Positions 1 through 8,300 of a stretch of DNA of 64,000 nucleotides are shown here, piece after piece. Source of the DNA: Glandiceps talaboti (Eukaryota; Hemichordata; Enteropneusta; Spengelidae); the NCBI RefSeq assembly GCF_964340395.1, contig NC_135567.1, forward strand, positions 2,280,109-2,344,108, read 5' to 3'. The number at the start of each line of letters is the position of its first letter. Position 1 is the first letter of the stretch. The translations under genes and the position numbers were made by a program. The notes under the pieces were generated by a model. That model had not been told where the DNA came from. It searched no databases and saw only the letters and a list, made by a program, of their open reading frames with translations.

Positions 1-4
1 CCTA

Positions 5-282
5 CCTCTTACTGTCAAAATCCTATCAAACTATATTTCAAAAATATTTCAACCTTATGTAGTTGCTTTTTACATTTATGTGCTGTCTTGAAAGCTTGGA
101 AATTATTAATGTCTGAATAGTCTCAAAATTGACTTTTCAGAGTTAAAAACCTCCTGGGCTTCTAGGGGGAGACCCCCTAGGACCCCCATAAGAGATGTAC
201 ATATTCCCTTCTCAAGCTTTCTTACCCTTCACTGCCAAGATGCTATTAAACTCCTTTTCGAATATATTTACCCTGTGTAGTC
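5..282. repeat. diverged direct repeat pair
   Basis: Two related stretches, about 11-63 and 231-282, lie 218-220 bases apart. Both read roughly ACTG(T/C)CAA followed by an AT-rich run and end in a GTAGT motif. They look like two old copies of a tandem or dispersed repeat; the family is not recognised. Confidence 0.45.
162..180. repeat. perfect 8-bp inverted repeat
   Basis: CTAGGGGG at 162-169 and CCCCCTAG at 173-180 are perfect reverse complements around the loop AGA. It is G/C-rich in an AT-rich setting and sits between the two copies of the diverged direct repeat, so it may be part of that repeat. No function can be assigned. Confidence 0.7.
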
Positions 283-396
283 AATAATTATAAATATGAT
301 AGTGCTAACCCGGGATCTTATAAAGTAGATGCAAGACAGTCAAGCAGTCCACACTGAGTCACGATAAAAAATACCTGTCATGCGAATATTATATAT

Positions 397-533
397 GGGG
401 GGGGGGGGGGGGGGGGCATCATGTTTTAGAATTAAGTGATAGGGGGGTCAGCCTGTTTTTGGTTTTACAGATAGGGGGGTCAGTGACTTTTTGTCAGTCC
501 AATTTAAGAATCCACCCCCCCCCCCCCCCCCCC
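397..533. mobile_element. short element bounded by G20 and C19 tracts
   Basis: A run of 20 G (397-416) and a run of 19 C (515-533) bracket about 100 bases that twice contain the motif ATAGGGGGGTCAG (about 441-454 and 471-484). The homopolymers form an inverted pair, so either strand could fold back. This may be a small non-autonomous element or just two unstable homopolymers around a degenerate repeat. Homopolymer lengths in assemblies are unreliable. Confidence 0.4.
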
Positions 534-862
534 AGGCTGGAGAAACTGACTGGTCCCGTAGATATAACTACCACAAATGGTCTCAGGGTGTAGCTTGGCA
601 CTTTATCTGTAAACAGGTTTATTAGTTATATTAGCTATGGTGTGAGAATGTTTATGTGGATTTAAGTAAAACTAGGGATGGTCTTTGGTTTAATTATTAT
701 GCCACTGTACAGAAATGAAGGTGTAACTGATGGACACTGGACTACACCTTCAATGTGATAATTTCTCACAAGATGGAGGCCATATCACTAATATCACATT
801 CTTTTATCTGAGTTTAAAATGAACTATAAAAAACACCAGCAACATTGATTGTGTCGAGTTTT

Positions 863-894
863 TAGCACAACTGAACTGAGGTTCAGTAGTGCTA
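863..894 (+). repeat. 32-nt hairpin, copy 1 of a dispersed element
   Basis: The arms TAGCACAACTGAAC and GTTCAGTAGTGCTA pair over 14 positions with a single A/A mismatch and a TGAG loop. The same hairpin recurs at 2821, 6971, 7386 and 52166. Unlike those copies, this one has no TG tract. A degenerate copy of the element's right end (CAGTTGAGCAA) lies at about 917-928, so it may be a nearly empty, internally deleted element. Confidence 0.65.
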
Positions 895-1399
895 TAGTGA
901 TTGCGTGGCATTGCGCAGTTGAGCAAAACTTGTAAAATACTGATAAAATAGCAAGAATGCTATGATTTTGGTGTATCGAAAGCCAGTTTGAATATTTAAT
1001 GAGGTCATGTGACATAGATTTGCATATTTTTGGGATCAGTGTTTCATTTTTATTTGAAAGATATATGGTTATACCAGGTCATACTTGGTCAGTTTGGACA
1101 CATGTAATCATGTAATATGATACTTTCACTGTTTGCATATCATACAGATATATCAAATTACCATATGTTTACCATATACATGACCATTAAAAACTTAGTT
1201 TTTGTGTCCAAATATTTACATATTAGGTAATATTTGCAGATCATTAATCCACAGGTTTTTGACATTGAACACCAAAGTGAATGAAAAATCAAGATTTTTT
1301 TTAGGTTTACAATGAGACAAATCATGTGTGTTAATAAGGGCTACCAATAAACAATAGATAGTCAATAATTTTTACTTTTTAATTTTAGTTAATTATGTG
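895..1399. other. AT-rich DNA, nothing recognised
   Basis: No convincing exon, RNA gene or repeat family was seen here. Reading frames are short and broken on both strands. Confidence 0.5.
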
Positions 1400-1490
1400 T
1401 AATGTAAGTGATGTAAACTCATACAATGTCTAACTACAACTCAAAGTTTACATAAATGTCTTCATTTCCTGGAGTGGTATTCCCCTTTAA
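1400..1490. mobile_element. end of a TTAA-type MITE (one arm)
   Basis: Read on the minus strand from TTAA (1487-1490), the end is TTAAAGGGGAATACCACTCC followed by an AT-rich stretch. It resembles the right end of the element at 2612-2812, both in the AGGGGAA(T/C)ACCACTC terminus and in the following 30 bases. The opposite end was not located. Confidence 0.4.
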
Positions 1491-1604
1491 TATCCCCAGC
1501 TTGAATTAAAGGTGACAAATCAGATTAGATGACAAAATTTAAATATGACATTTCAGATTTATCAGTATAGAATTACAAGTACAGTACCCAGTTTACTTGT
1601 CAGG

Positions 1605-1875
1605 TAATTGACTACACAACACTTGTTTTAACCAATCAGTGTTTGTAATACTATCTTTGTCAAGGTATCATTGAGTTTATATTTATGGCCAATTGACTAT
1701 ACATATACAACACTCATTCCACCAATCAATGTTTGTAATACTATCTCTGTTAAGGTATCACTGAGTTTATATTTATGGCCAATTGACTATACATATACAA
1801 CACTCATTCCATTAATCAATGTTTGTAATACTATCTCTGTTGTATCATTGAGTGTATCTTTATGGCCAATTTTGT
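1605..1875. repeat. 90-bp tandem repeat, about 3 copies
   Basis: The landmark GTTTGTAATACTATCT starts at 1641, 1731 and 1821, giving an exact 90-base period. The third copy has a short deletion after CTCTGTT and then decays. No coding sense was found; the open frame across it merely follows the period, since 90 is divisible by 3. Confidence 0.85.
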
Positions 1876-1960
1876 AATACCTGTACTGAAAGCTGGATAC
1901 TCCATATATGATATCGTCATATGTTTGTTGGCCTAGAATCCGGGCAATTTGGGATTTTGA

Positions 1961-1987
1961 ATTTTGGTTATGGGATATAACCAAAAT
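1961..1987. repeat. perfect 11-bp hairpin
   Basis: ATTTTGGTTAT (1961-1971) and ATAACCAAAAT (1977-1987) are perfect inverted repeats with the 5-base loop GGGAT. The surrounding 1,880-2,150 has no recognised gene; the 10-mer GCCTAGAATC occurs at both 1931 and 2113. Confidence 0.6.
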
Positions 1988-2521
1988 ACACAATCCTCAT
2001 TTGCCTTGATTCTGTGGCTAAACATTTGTGAGAAAAGCACCTCAAAAGTTGGTGTTTTCAAAATTGCTTGTTGTAACCTCATTCGTCTAGCCTGAGCTCC
2101 ATACTTCTGACTGCCTAGAATCAAGTGAAAGCAGCAAGTTGTCATAGACTGTTCTACAAAAGTTGATCAATTATTAAAGCTAAACTAGCTACAACTGGAA
2201 TTATTTTTTGGAACTGTCATTTCGATATATTGACATTCATCCTGAAAAGTATGTAATCAACTATCGGTAATTGTATAAATGTGAGTCACAACATAATAAT
2301 AGGTAGGAGAATACACAATTTTGGTTCGTCAAATAAACAGTCACTCACTGCTACTTGTGTAATGACTGGTAGTCTGTAAACTACTGTGATACTGTAAGTA
2401 TAAAAGAATATTATGGTATTCCTTAGTATAGAATACATTAGATAACAGGGTATGGGCTTTGCATATAAATTACTGACCATTAAACAAGTTACAGTCAGTG
2501 GTACATACAGGTAACAAAAAA

Positions 2522-2546
2522 TAACCCCCCCCCCCAAAAAAAAAAA

Positions 2547-2578
<32 letters not shown>

Positions 2579-2588
2579 AGAAAAAAGA
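2522..2588. repeat. C11 and poly-purine low-complexity tract
   Basis: A run of C is followed by long A tracts broken by single G residues. It could be the A-rich tail of a retroposon in the plus orientation, but no retroposon body was recognised immediately upstream. Confidence 0.6.
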
Positions 2589-2611
2589 TAGACGTTTCAG
2601 ACCATGCCCCT

Positions 2612-2812
2612 TTAACGGTTCCAATCCAGAAAAGTGGTGTTACTGGAGAAATGAATGTATTTTTGTGAACTTTGGATGCACACCAATATTATTAGTTTAC
2701 CCATTGAAGACTAAAAATGAACCAAGAGTCATCATGACTATACAAATTGTCATCTAAAACCAAAAAATTCTCAGGAAATACAATTATTTCACTGAGTGGT
2801 GTTCCCCTTTAA
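2612..2812. mobile_element. probable TTAA-flanked MITE
   Basis: TTAA occurs at 2612-2615 and 2809-2812. The right end, read inward on the minus strand, starts TTAAAGGGGAACACCACTC. About 35 bases of the left part (from roughly 2637) match the inward sequence of the right end imperfectly, so the element is foldback-like with decayed terminal repeats. It shares its right end with 1400-1490. Assignment to a TTAA-targeting (piggyBac-like) class is inference from the flanking tetranucleotide only. Confidence 0.4.
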
Positions 2813-2820
2813 CTCATTTT

Positions 2821-2956
2821 TAGCACAACTGAATTGATAAGGTTCAGTAGTGCTGTAGGGATCGCTAAGTGTCTGTCTGTCTGTGTGTGTGTGTGTGTGT
2901 GTGAGTGAGGATGTGTGGATGTGTGTGTGTGTGTGTGTGTGAGTGAGGATGTGTGG

Positions 2957-3003
<47 letters not shown>

Positions 3004-3465
3004 CAACTTAAAGTAAAAAACTGCTAGACCGATTGCTTTGATATTTGGTGGTCATGGTACTTTGGTTGTCTAGATTGGAAATTGTTCAAATGAAAATGAT
3101 CGCATCAGAAATGTGCATTTTACGTTTCAAAATGTGATTTGTTGTATTACAAAATACTTTGACTTCAGCCTGGAAATGTAAGATTCTTGTTTTATTGATG
3201 TAATGAAATCATTAAATCTGTTATGGGCTACTTCACATGTCAATGTCAATGGCGTAAAGATTAACATCTGTTTAAGGTTGCTTGGCAACACAGGTCTGTT
3301 AATATCCAAAAGTGAACTCACATGCTAAAATATTGATACCTCACCCACAGCAACCTCCAATTGATGGCGTATGTGGGGAATATAACAACAGGGTTGTGTA
3401 GGCAAATTAAACATTTGGCAGGTGAACACATATATGCTAAAGCTACTACAATGTAGACTATACTC
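2821..3465 (+). mobile_element. hairpin/TG dispersed element, copy 2
   Basis: It begins with the TAGCACAACTG hairpin (2821-2855), then TGTC repeats and a long interrupted TG tract, then a body with landmarks GACCGATTGCTTTGATATTT and GATCGCATCAGA. The body aligns with 6971-7382 for about 400 bases. Its distal part (about 3340-3440, CACCCACAGCAAC onward) resembles 8145-8260 of the long copy. The perfect right terminal repeat seen at 8290-8300 is not present here. Confidence 0.65.
2869..3001. repeat. TG/TCTG microsatellite
   Basis: TCTG repeats pass into TG repeats interrupted by two copies of GAGTGAGGATGTGTGGATG. It lies inside the dispersed element, and the same position is a TG tract in the copies at 6971, 7386 and 52166. 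The His-Thr frame on the minus strand is a by-product. Confidence 0.95.
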
Positions 3466-3540
3466 ATAGCAACAATGAATTAGTGATATATATATATTGT
3501 ACAATAACATCATTGGTATAAGGCAAGTGGATAGATGTGT

Positions 3541-4038
3541 AATCATGATGGTTGAATGTTTAGAGTGGATGGCTAGGAATCTGCAGGTTGCAGGTTGTAG
3601 GGTCATGATGGTTGAATGTTTAGAGTGGCTGGCTAGGAATGTGCAGGTTGCAGGTTGTAGAGTCATGATGGTTGAATGTTTAGAGTGGCTGGCTAGGAAT
3701 CTGCAGGTTGCAGGTTGTAGAGTCATGATGGTTGAATGTTTAGAGTGGCTGGCTAGGAATCTGCAGGTTGTAGAGTCATGATGGTTGAATGTTTAGAGTG
3801 GCTGGCTAGGAATCTGCAGGTTGTAGAGTCATGATGGTTGAATGTTTAGAGTGGCTGGCTAGGAATCTGCAGGTTGTAGGGTCATGATGGTTGAATGTTT
3901 AGAGTGGCTGGCTAGGAATCTGCAGGTTGTAGAGTCATGATGGTTGAATGTTTAGAGTGGCTGGCTAGGAATCTGCAGGTTGTAGAGTCATGATGGTTGA
4001 ATGTTTAGAGTGGCTGGCTAGAAATCTGCAGGTTGCAG
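3541..4038 (+). repeat. 53/60-bp minisatellite made of SINE heads, 9 units
   Basis: Units start at 3541, 3601, 3661, 3721, 3774, 3827, 3880, 3933 and 3986. The first three are 60 bases and the rest 53. The difference is one extra 7-base CAGGTTG, itself a local duplication. Each unit contains GGTTGAATGTTTAGAGTGG, like the A-box region of a tRNA, and GCTAGGAATCTGCAGGTTG, like an anticodon arm. The last unit runs into a B-box-like GGGTTGAGCCC and then a SINE body, so the array is a tandem amplification of the SINE's tRNA-like head. Confidence 0.8.
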
Positions 4039-4356
4039 GGTTGAGCCCGTTGCTGGCATTTGTTTTTCTGAATGACTAAAGTTCTTGGGTAAGATTTGAA
4101 CCACAATTGCATTTTGGTTAACCTAGCTGTATTAATTGGGGACCTGGTAGGATAGATGTTGAAATGTGAATGCTTTAATCCTGTGCACTCATGGAGGCTG
4201 CAATGGATTGTATGCTCCCCAGGGAGTTGAGGAAGTAAAGGGCCATTGTGCCACTATAGGTCTGTGCCATGGAATAATAATTGTAAAGCTCTTTGAGGAT
4301 GTGATTATTATAGATTTGTGCTATAATGCCATTGTCACTAATTTATTTAAGTACAT
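3986..4356 (+). mobile_element. tRNA-derived SINE
   Basis: The 5' head is tRNA-like: an A-box-like stretch at about 3995-4010 and a B-box-like GGGTTGAGCCC at about 4038-4048, both degenerate. The body follows (about 4050-4270). The 3' end carries TGTAAAGCTCTTTGAGGATG and a terminal stretch GTGCTATAATGCCATTGTCA. The 3' motif resembles the AAAGCGCTTTGAG...GCGCTATAAAT tails common to animal SINE/LINE pairs, from general knowledge. It would have been a Pol III retrotransposon using a partner LINE's reverse transcriptase. It is certainly decayed, and the family name is not known to me. Confidence 0.7.
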
Positions 4357-4404
4357 CTATCCATTTAAAGTCTGTAGTCTTGGTTACCCAGCCATTGAGG
4401 GAGC

Positions 4405-4635
4405 TACTCCCCCCTCCCAGGAGGCAGCTACACCCCCCAGCAGGCAACAACACCACCCAGCAGGCAGCTACAACCCCCCCCCCCCAGCAGGCAGCTACAA
4501 ACCTCCCCCCCAGCAGGCAGCTACACCCCAGGCAACTACACCCCCTGCCCCAGCAGGCAGCTACACCCCCAGCAGGCAGCTACATCCCCCCAGCAGGCAG
4601 CTACACCCCCAGCAGGCAGCTACATCCCTCACCCC
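4405..4635. repeat. about 20-bp CAGCAGGCAGCTACACCCCC minisatellite
   Basis: About ten imperfect units containing CAGCAGGCAGCTACA separated by C runs of varying length. The plus strand is open in two frames (Pro/Gln/Ala-rich), but unit lengths vary by non-multiples of three, so coding is unlikely. It lies just 3' of the SINE tail. Confidence 0.8.
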
Positions 4636-4787
4636 TGAAACAATAAAGTCTGTAGCTGTGAAATGGCTAGGTGTAGTACAGTGATGTCATACATGAATAC
4701 ATCTTGTAAATATCTAAATGTATCAGATGACATGGTCAGATTTAAATTTCCTCAAACTTTGTAAATATGTATAATCATGTAATTCTT

Positions 4788-4872
4788 TAGTCTGTAAGGT
4801 ACACCGTGATGGGGCGCCCTCACACATCAGAGGCCAGTGAGGGCGGAACATCATGTCATATCTTACAGTCTA
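4788..4872. mobile_element. 85-bp foldback MITE with 9-bp target duplication
   Basis: The two arms, 4789-4823 and 4837-4871, are 35 bases each and pair at about 26 positions. The termini TAGTCTGTAAG and (reverse-complemented right end) TAGACTGTAAG match at 10 of 11, and the innermost 8 bases GCCCTCAC/GTGAGGGC pair perfectly. The element is flanked by the direct repeat GTAATTCTT (4779-4787 and 4873-4881), a 9-base target-site duplication. A 9-bp duplication is typical of Mutator-like elements and 8 bp of hAT; the class is inference. Confidence 0.75.
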
Positions 4873-4881
4873 GTAATTCTT

Positions 4882-5551
4882 AGAAACCATAACACAGATA
4901 CATGTGTTAATATTCTAATTTACACAGAGTATATATCAGTTGTCCATCATCAATATAGCTTTTTAATGTTACATGTTTTAGCATTGTGAATGTATTACAT
5001 AATGATATAACGCACAAGCAGTTCAAAATGTTTTTAGCATTGAGCTTTTGATCTGTCTTGTTGACGATCCTCATCAGAATGATATTCATTGTTACAGCTG
5101 ACTAATCTGCTGATCATACCGCCACCTAGTGGTCAGCTTTAACTAGATTTTGACAGATTGAAAACTTAATGCTAAAACAACTTTGAACTATTTGTGTCTT
5201 ATAACCTTTATAAATCATTTGATCTACAAAGGTAATCTAATGATTTTTATCATACAATTATGTAAAGTCTTTCCAGGTTGTTGTGATTTGACAAAATGAT
5301 ATTGATCTCAAATCAAACTGTTCAAATCAACCCTACCTGTGTTTTACAATAATCATATGTTTGAATTGAAGTGACAAAAAAGTTTGTTTTATATAGATTG
5401 GTATTAATTAAAATAGATTGATATAAATGACATATTAATCATATAATATTACATAATATCATTTGTGTGAATGGTAAAATAGACAGCTACCTTATGTATA
5501 TTTTTGATATATATATTTAAATGTTGTCTAAAAGGAAATATTAAAATATTA
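4882..5551. other. AT-rich DNA, no gene recognised
   Basis: Apart from the CTCF-like motif at 5119-5132, no exon or repeat family was recognised. Open frames are short. Confidence 0.5.
5119..5132 (-). promoter_or_regulatory. CTCF-like motif
   Basis: The minus strand reads CCACTAGGTGGCGG, which fits the animal CTCF core consensus CCASYAGRKGGCRS at every position. It is a single short motif in unannotated DNA; occupancy cannot be judged from sequence. The palindromic core CCACCTAGTGG could equally be a mobile-element remnant. Confidence 0.35.
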
Positions 5552-5927
5552 TTAAAGTGGCCATATGGATGAGAATTAGGTATTTATTTTGGATTTTTAA
5601 TTCATAATACAACTTTACTGTTTTTTCCTAATTTAACAAATAATGTGAAATAACATATTATAAATACCAAAACCTTGTTTGTAACTCATTTAATTACAAA
5701 AAGATGAAAAAAAGATGAAAAAAGTGTAAACACTTTGTTATTTTTTGCATAATAACAAACATTTTAGACATATTTTATTGATTTTCAATTTACAGAGTTA
5801 CAAACAAGGAATTGGTAGATATTATTTCACATTATTTTTTTTTTACAATTAGAAAATACAGTAAAGTTGTTGTATAAATTCAAAATTCAAAATAAATACC
5901 TAATCCTCATTAATTTGGTCACTTTAA
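5552..5927. mobile_element. 376-bp foldback MITE with long inverted repeats
   Basis: The left arm from 5552 (TTAAAGTGGCCATATGG...) and the reverse complement of the right arm ending at 5927 (TTAAAGTGACCAAATTAATG...) stay alignable for about 150 bases each. They share GATTAGGTATTTATTTT-like and CCTTGTTTGTAACTC blocks. About 70 AT-rich bases separate them. TTAA is present at both ends, which suggests TTAA target choice as in piggyBac-like elements. There is no coding capacity. Confidence 0.75.
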
Positions 5928-5995
5928 CACTGGGTTTGCAGTAAGCATATTTTTAATGTAATTTTGACATGATTTGTGAAACTGGTGTAAATTAG

Positions 5996-6027
5996 TCTAA
6001 TCATTGTATATGTTTGTTTTATATTAG
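5996..6027 (+). promoter_or_regulatory. 3' splice site of the ankyrin exon
   Basis: A pyrimidine-rich TTTGTTTTATATTAG ends at 6027, with a branch-point-like TCTAAT about 25 bases upstream. This sets the exon start at 6028. Confidence 0.7.
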
Positions 6028-6123
6028 GATCTCATTGATGCTGTTAAAAGTGGAGATATAGAGAAGGTTAAATTCTACTTGGAGAAAGGTTATGATGTCA
6101 ATTATAAAGATGAATCAGATTGG
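6028..6123 (+). CDS. internal exon encoding one ankyrin repeat (partial gene)
   Basis: The exon is 96 bases, exactly 32 codons in phase 0, with an AG acceptor before it and a strong donor GTAAGT after TGG at 6124. The peptide includes DAVKSGDIEKVKFYLEKG followed by YDVNYKDESDW. This is the classical ankyrin pattern: first helix with an AVKSGD-like turn, second helix KVKFYLEKG, then D-VN-KD leading into the TPLH of the next repeat, expected on the following exon. Ankyrin repeats are protein-binding modules, so the full protein cannot be identified from one repeat. No neighbouring exon was recognised in either direction. The gene is therefore a fragment, or it has introns longer than the flanking sequence available: over 6 kb upstream and over 57 kb downstream, including both satellites. 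Confidence 0.8.
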
Positions 6124-6970
6124 GTAAGTGTATACTTAGTACATAAATCAGATCATTGCCTATAAATGAATCATTGGTAAGTGTATCAATAAGTAGTTCA
6201 TTGCTAATAATAAAACAATATTTTAGTTACAAAACAAAATTGATTGCAGAGTGGTTGACATAAAGATAAGATGATAACAATGGAATATTGACAACAATAG
6301 CTAAACAGGCACTAACGTTAAAAATGTTTGCAATTATCAGTTTTGATAGAAAACTACAACTTTTTGTGTGAAACGTGTTACCCAAGTCGATGAAATTATT
6401 TATATATATAGTTATATCTGACAAGTCATTACAAATTTAGTCTATGCATTAGGTGATACCACATCTAAGGAAAGACTTTAAACTACATTAAGCTAAAAAT
6501 GAAACAAAATAAAACATGTCATGGTAAGACATTGAAATGAAAACAAAACACACTTGTGATCCAGTTAAAAATAATGTTTTTGTCCAAAAGATATTGCCTA
6601 CTTTAAACAATAAAGAACAAAAGTGAAACAGAAGTACAGTAACAAGTATTCTATAATGTGAGATATTTTGTTGGCGGAATATGTAACTTGGAATTTGTCA
6701 TAGATGTGCTATTGACAAATCACCGTTATTAATTGACAGATGTCATTGACTGAGCCATGTGCATTAGCAATTGTGTGACAATCTACAACAAACAAATCAA
6801 ATTGTCATACCTTATAGTGCATATTGAATGTCAACATTTTAAATGTACGATCGGTTCTCTTATACGTAATCTTGGCTGACATTCAAATTATGGTGAAAAT
6901 TCTGGTCATGAGATCACTATAATACACATGATCAGTATCCCAAAGGACAGAGATGCTGTGTCTTTGTTTT
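6124..6970. other. probable intron sequence, nothing else recognised
   Basis: It begins with the donor GTAAGTG. A second donor-like GGTAAGTGTATC lies at 6176-6187, in a short stretch resembling the exon/intron junction (ATGAATCA...). No exon or repeat family was recognised in the rest. Confidence 0.5.
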
Positions 6971-7014
6971 TAGCACAACTGACTGAGGTTCAGTAGTGCT
7001 AGCGCCATGGAGAA

Positions 7015-7067
<53 letters not shown>

Positions 7068-7382
7068 TGCGTGTGTGTGTGTGTGTGTGTAAATGACAAA
7101 GTCAAAAACCGTCAAACCGATCGGCTTGATATTTGGTGGGGACACTACTTAGGGTGTCTAGATGAAAAATTCCTCAAATGAAAACGATCGCATCAGAGAT
7201 GTTTTTTTTGTTTTTTTTTTAAAACATGATTTATTGTGTTAAAAGATGCTTTGACTCGGCCGAGAAATGAAAGATTCTTGTTTTATTGATGAAATGAAAC
7301 CATTAAATCTTTTATGGACTACTTCACATCTCAATGTCAAAGGCATCAAGATTAACCTCAGTTTGACGTTGCTTGGAAACCT
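6971..7382 (+). mobile_element. hairpin/TG dispersed element, copy 3
   Basis: Starts with the TAGCACAACTG hairpin (6971-7001), then a TG/CGTG microsatellite (about 7015-7090), then a body aligning with 2990-3300. Landmarks include ACCGATCGGCTTGATATTTGG, CGATCGCATCAGAGATG and AAGATTCTTGTTTTATTGAT. It is truncated and followed after three bases by the long copy at 7386. Confidence 0.7.
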
Positions 7383-7385
7383 GTT

Positions 7386-8300
7386 TAGCACAACTGGGCT
7401 GAAGGTTCAGTAGTGCTTTAGGCATGTCTGTCTGTGTGTGTGTGTGTGTGGGGGGGGGGATGTGTGTGTGTGTAAATAACTTAAAGTAAAAAACTGCTGG
7501 ACCGATTGCTTTAAATTAATATTTGGTGGTCATGTTACTTTGGGTGTCTAGTTGGGAATTTTGAAAATTGATAGCATCAGAGATGTGTGTTTTAGGTAAA
7601 AAAAAAAAATTGTTTTTGGTCAAAAAACTTAAACTTCAAAACTACCGTGGAGATTGGCCTGAAAGTTTTTCGAAACATTCTTAGGGGTGAGTAAATTAAG
7701 GTTTGTTCATGACATGATGATTCCCTTAGTAATATACAAATTAGGGCTAAAAATGTGTCTTTTTGGTCAAAAACCTATCATTCCAAAACTATTGAGGGGA
7801 TTGGGCTGAAATTTAACAAGGATGCATCTGTTGGTGTATAGATGAAGAAATATTAAGCATATAATGATCTCATCAGTAATATGCAAATTAAGTGTAAACA
7901 TGTGAATTTTGGTCAAATATGTATATCTCAAAAAGTACTTGGTCAATGAGACTGAAACTTGGTGAAATGTTTCTAGAAGTGTTATTCCACAGATTTTCTT
8001 CAAAATATTTTGACACAATTGGCCTTAGCAATCATGACCAATCCTTAACAACAACCAAATGGCAGTATATTTTGGTCAAACAATATCATCTGGTAGGAAA
8101 GTGAGTAATCATTCAAAAAATGTATCCAAATTTGCCTAGCAACATGACCACGCCCATAGCAACAGCCAAATGATCACGTATATTGCAAAGATAGCAACAT
8201 GGTTGAATAGGCAACTGGATAGTCATTCAGCAAATGAACACCTATTGTTAGCAAGGACAAACATATGGATAAACGTTTTTGGAAAACTGCAGTTGTGCTA
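7386..8300 (+). mobile_element. 915-bp non-autonomous element with 11-bp TIRs (copy 4)
   Basis: The left end TAGCACAACTG (7386) and right end CAGTTGTGCTA (8290-8300) are perfect inverted repeats. If the outer TA is the target duplication, the terminal repeat is GCACAACTG, which would fit a TA-targeting (Tc1/mariner-like) class. The left end folds into the hairpin shared with four other copies and is followed by a TG tract. The interior holds about three diverged modules of roughly 150 bases (near 7600, 7760 and 7910). Each has TTGGTCAAA, a GA(T/C)TG..CTGAAA block and AGTAATATACAAATTA. No transposase was found, so it depends on an unseen partner. Class is inference. Confidence 0.65.

Noticed and set aside
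2286-2624. Minus-strand membrane-like protein with a Phe run
   Set aside because: The Phe run is the poly-A tract read backwards; the rest has no recognisable domain.
2809-3006. His/Thr-rich protein on the minus strand
   Set aside because: It is the translation of the TG microsatellite.
3541-4050. A cluster of functional tRNA genes
   Set aside because: A- and B-box-like segments are degenerate, no unit forms a complete cloverleaf, and the array continues into a SINE body.
4166-4684. Pro/Gln/Ala-rich protein of about 170 residues
   Set aside because: It reads through a SINE tail and a C-rich minisatellite whose unit lengths are not multiples of three; two frames are equally open.
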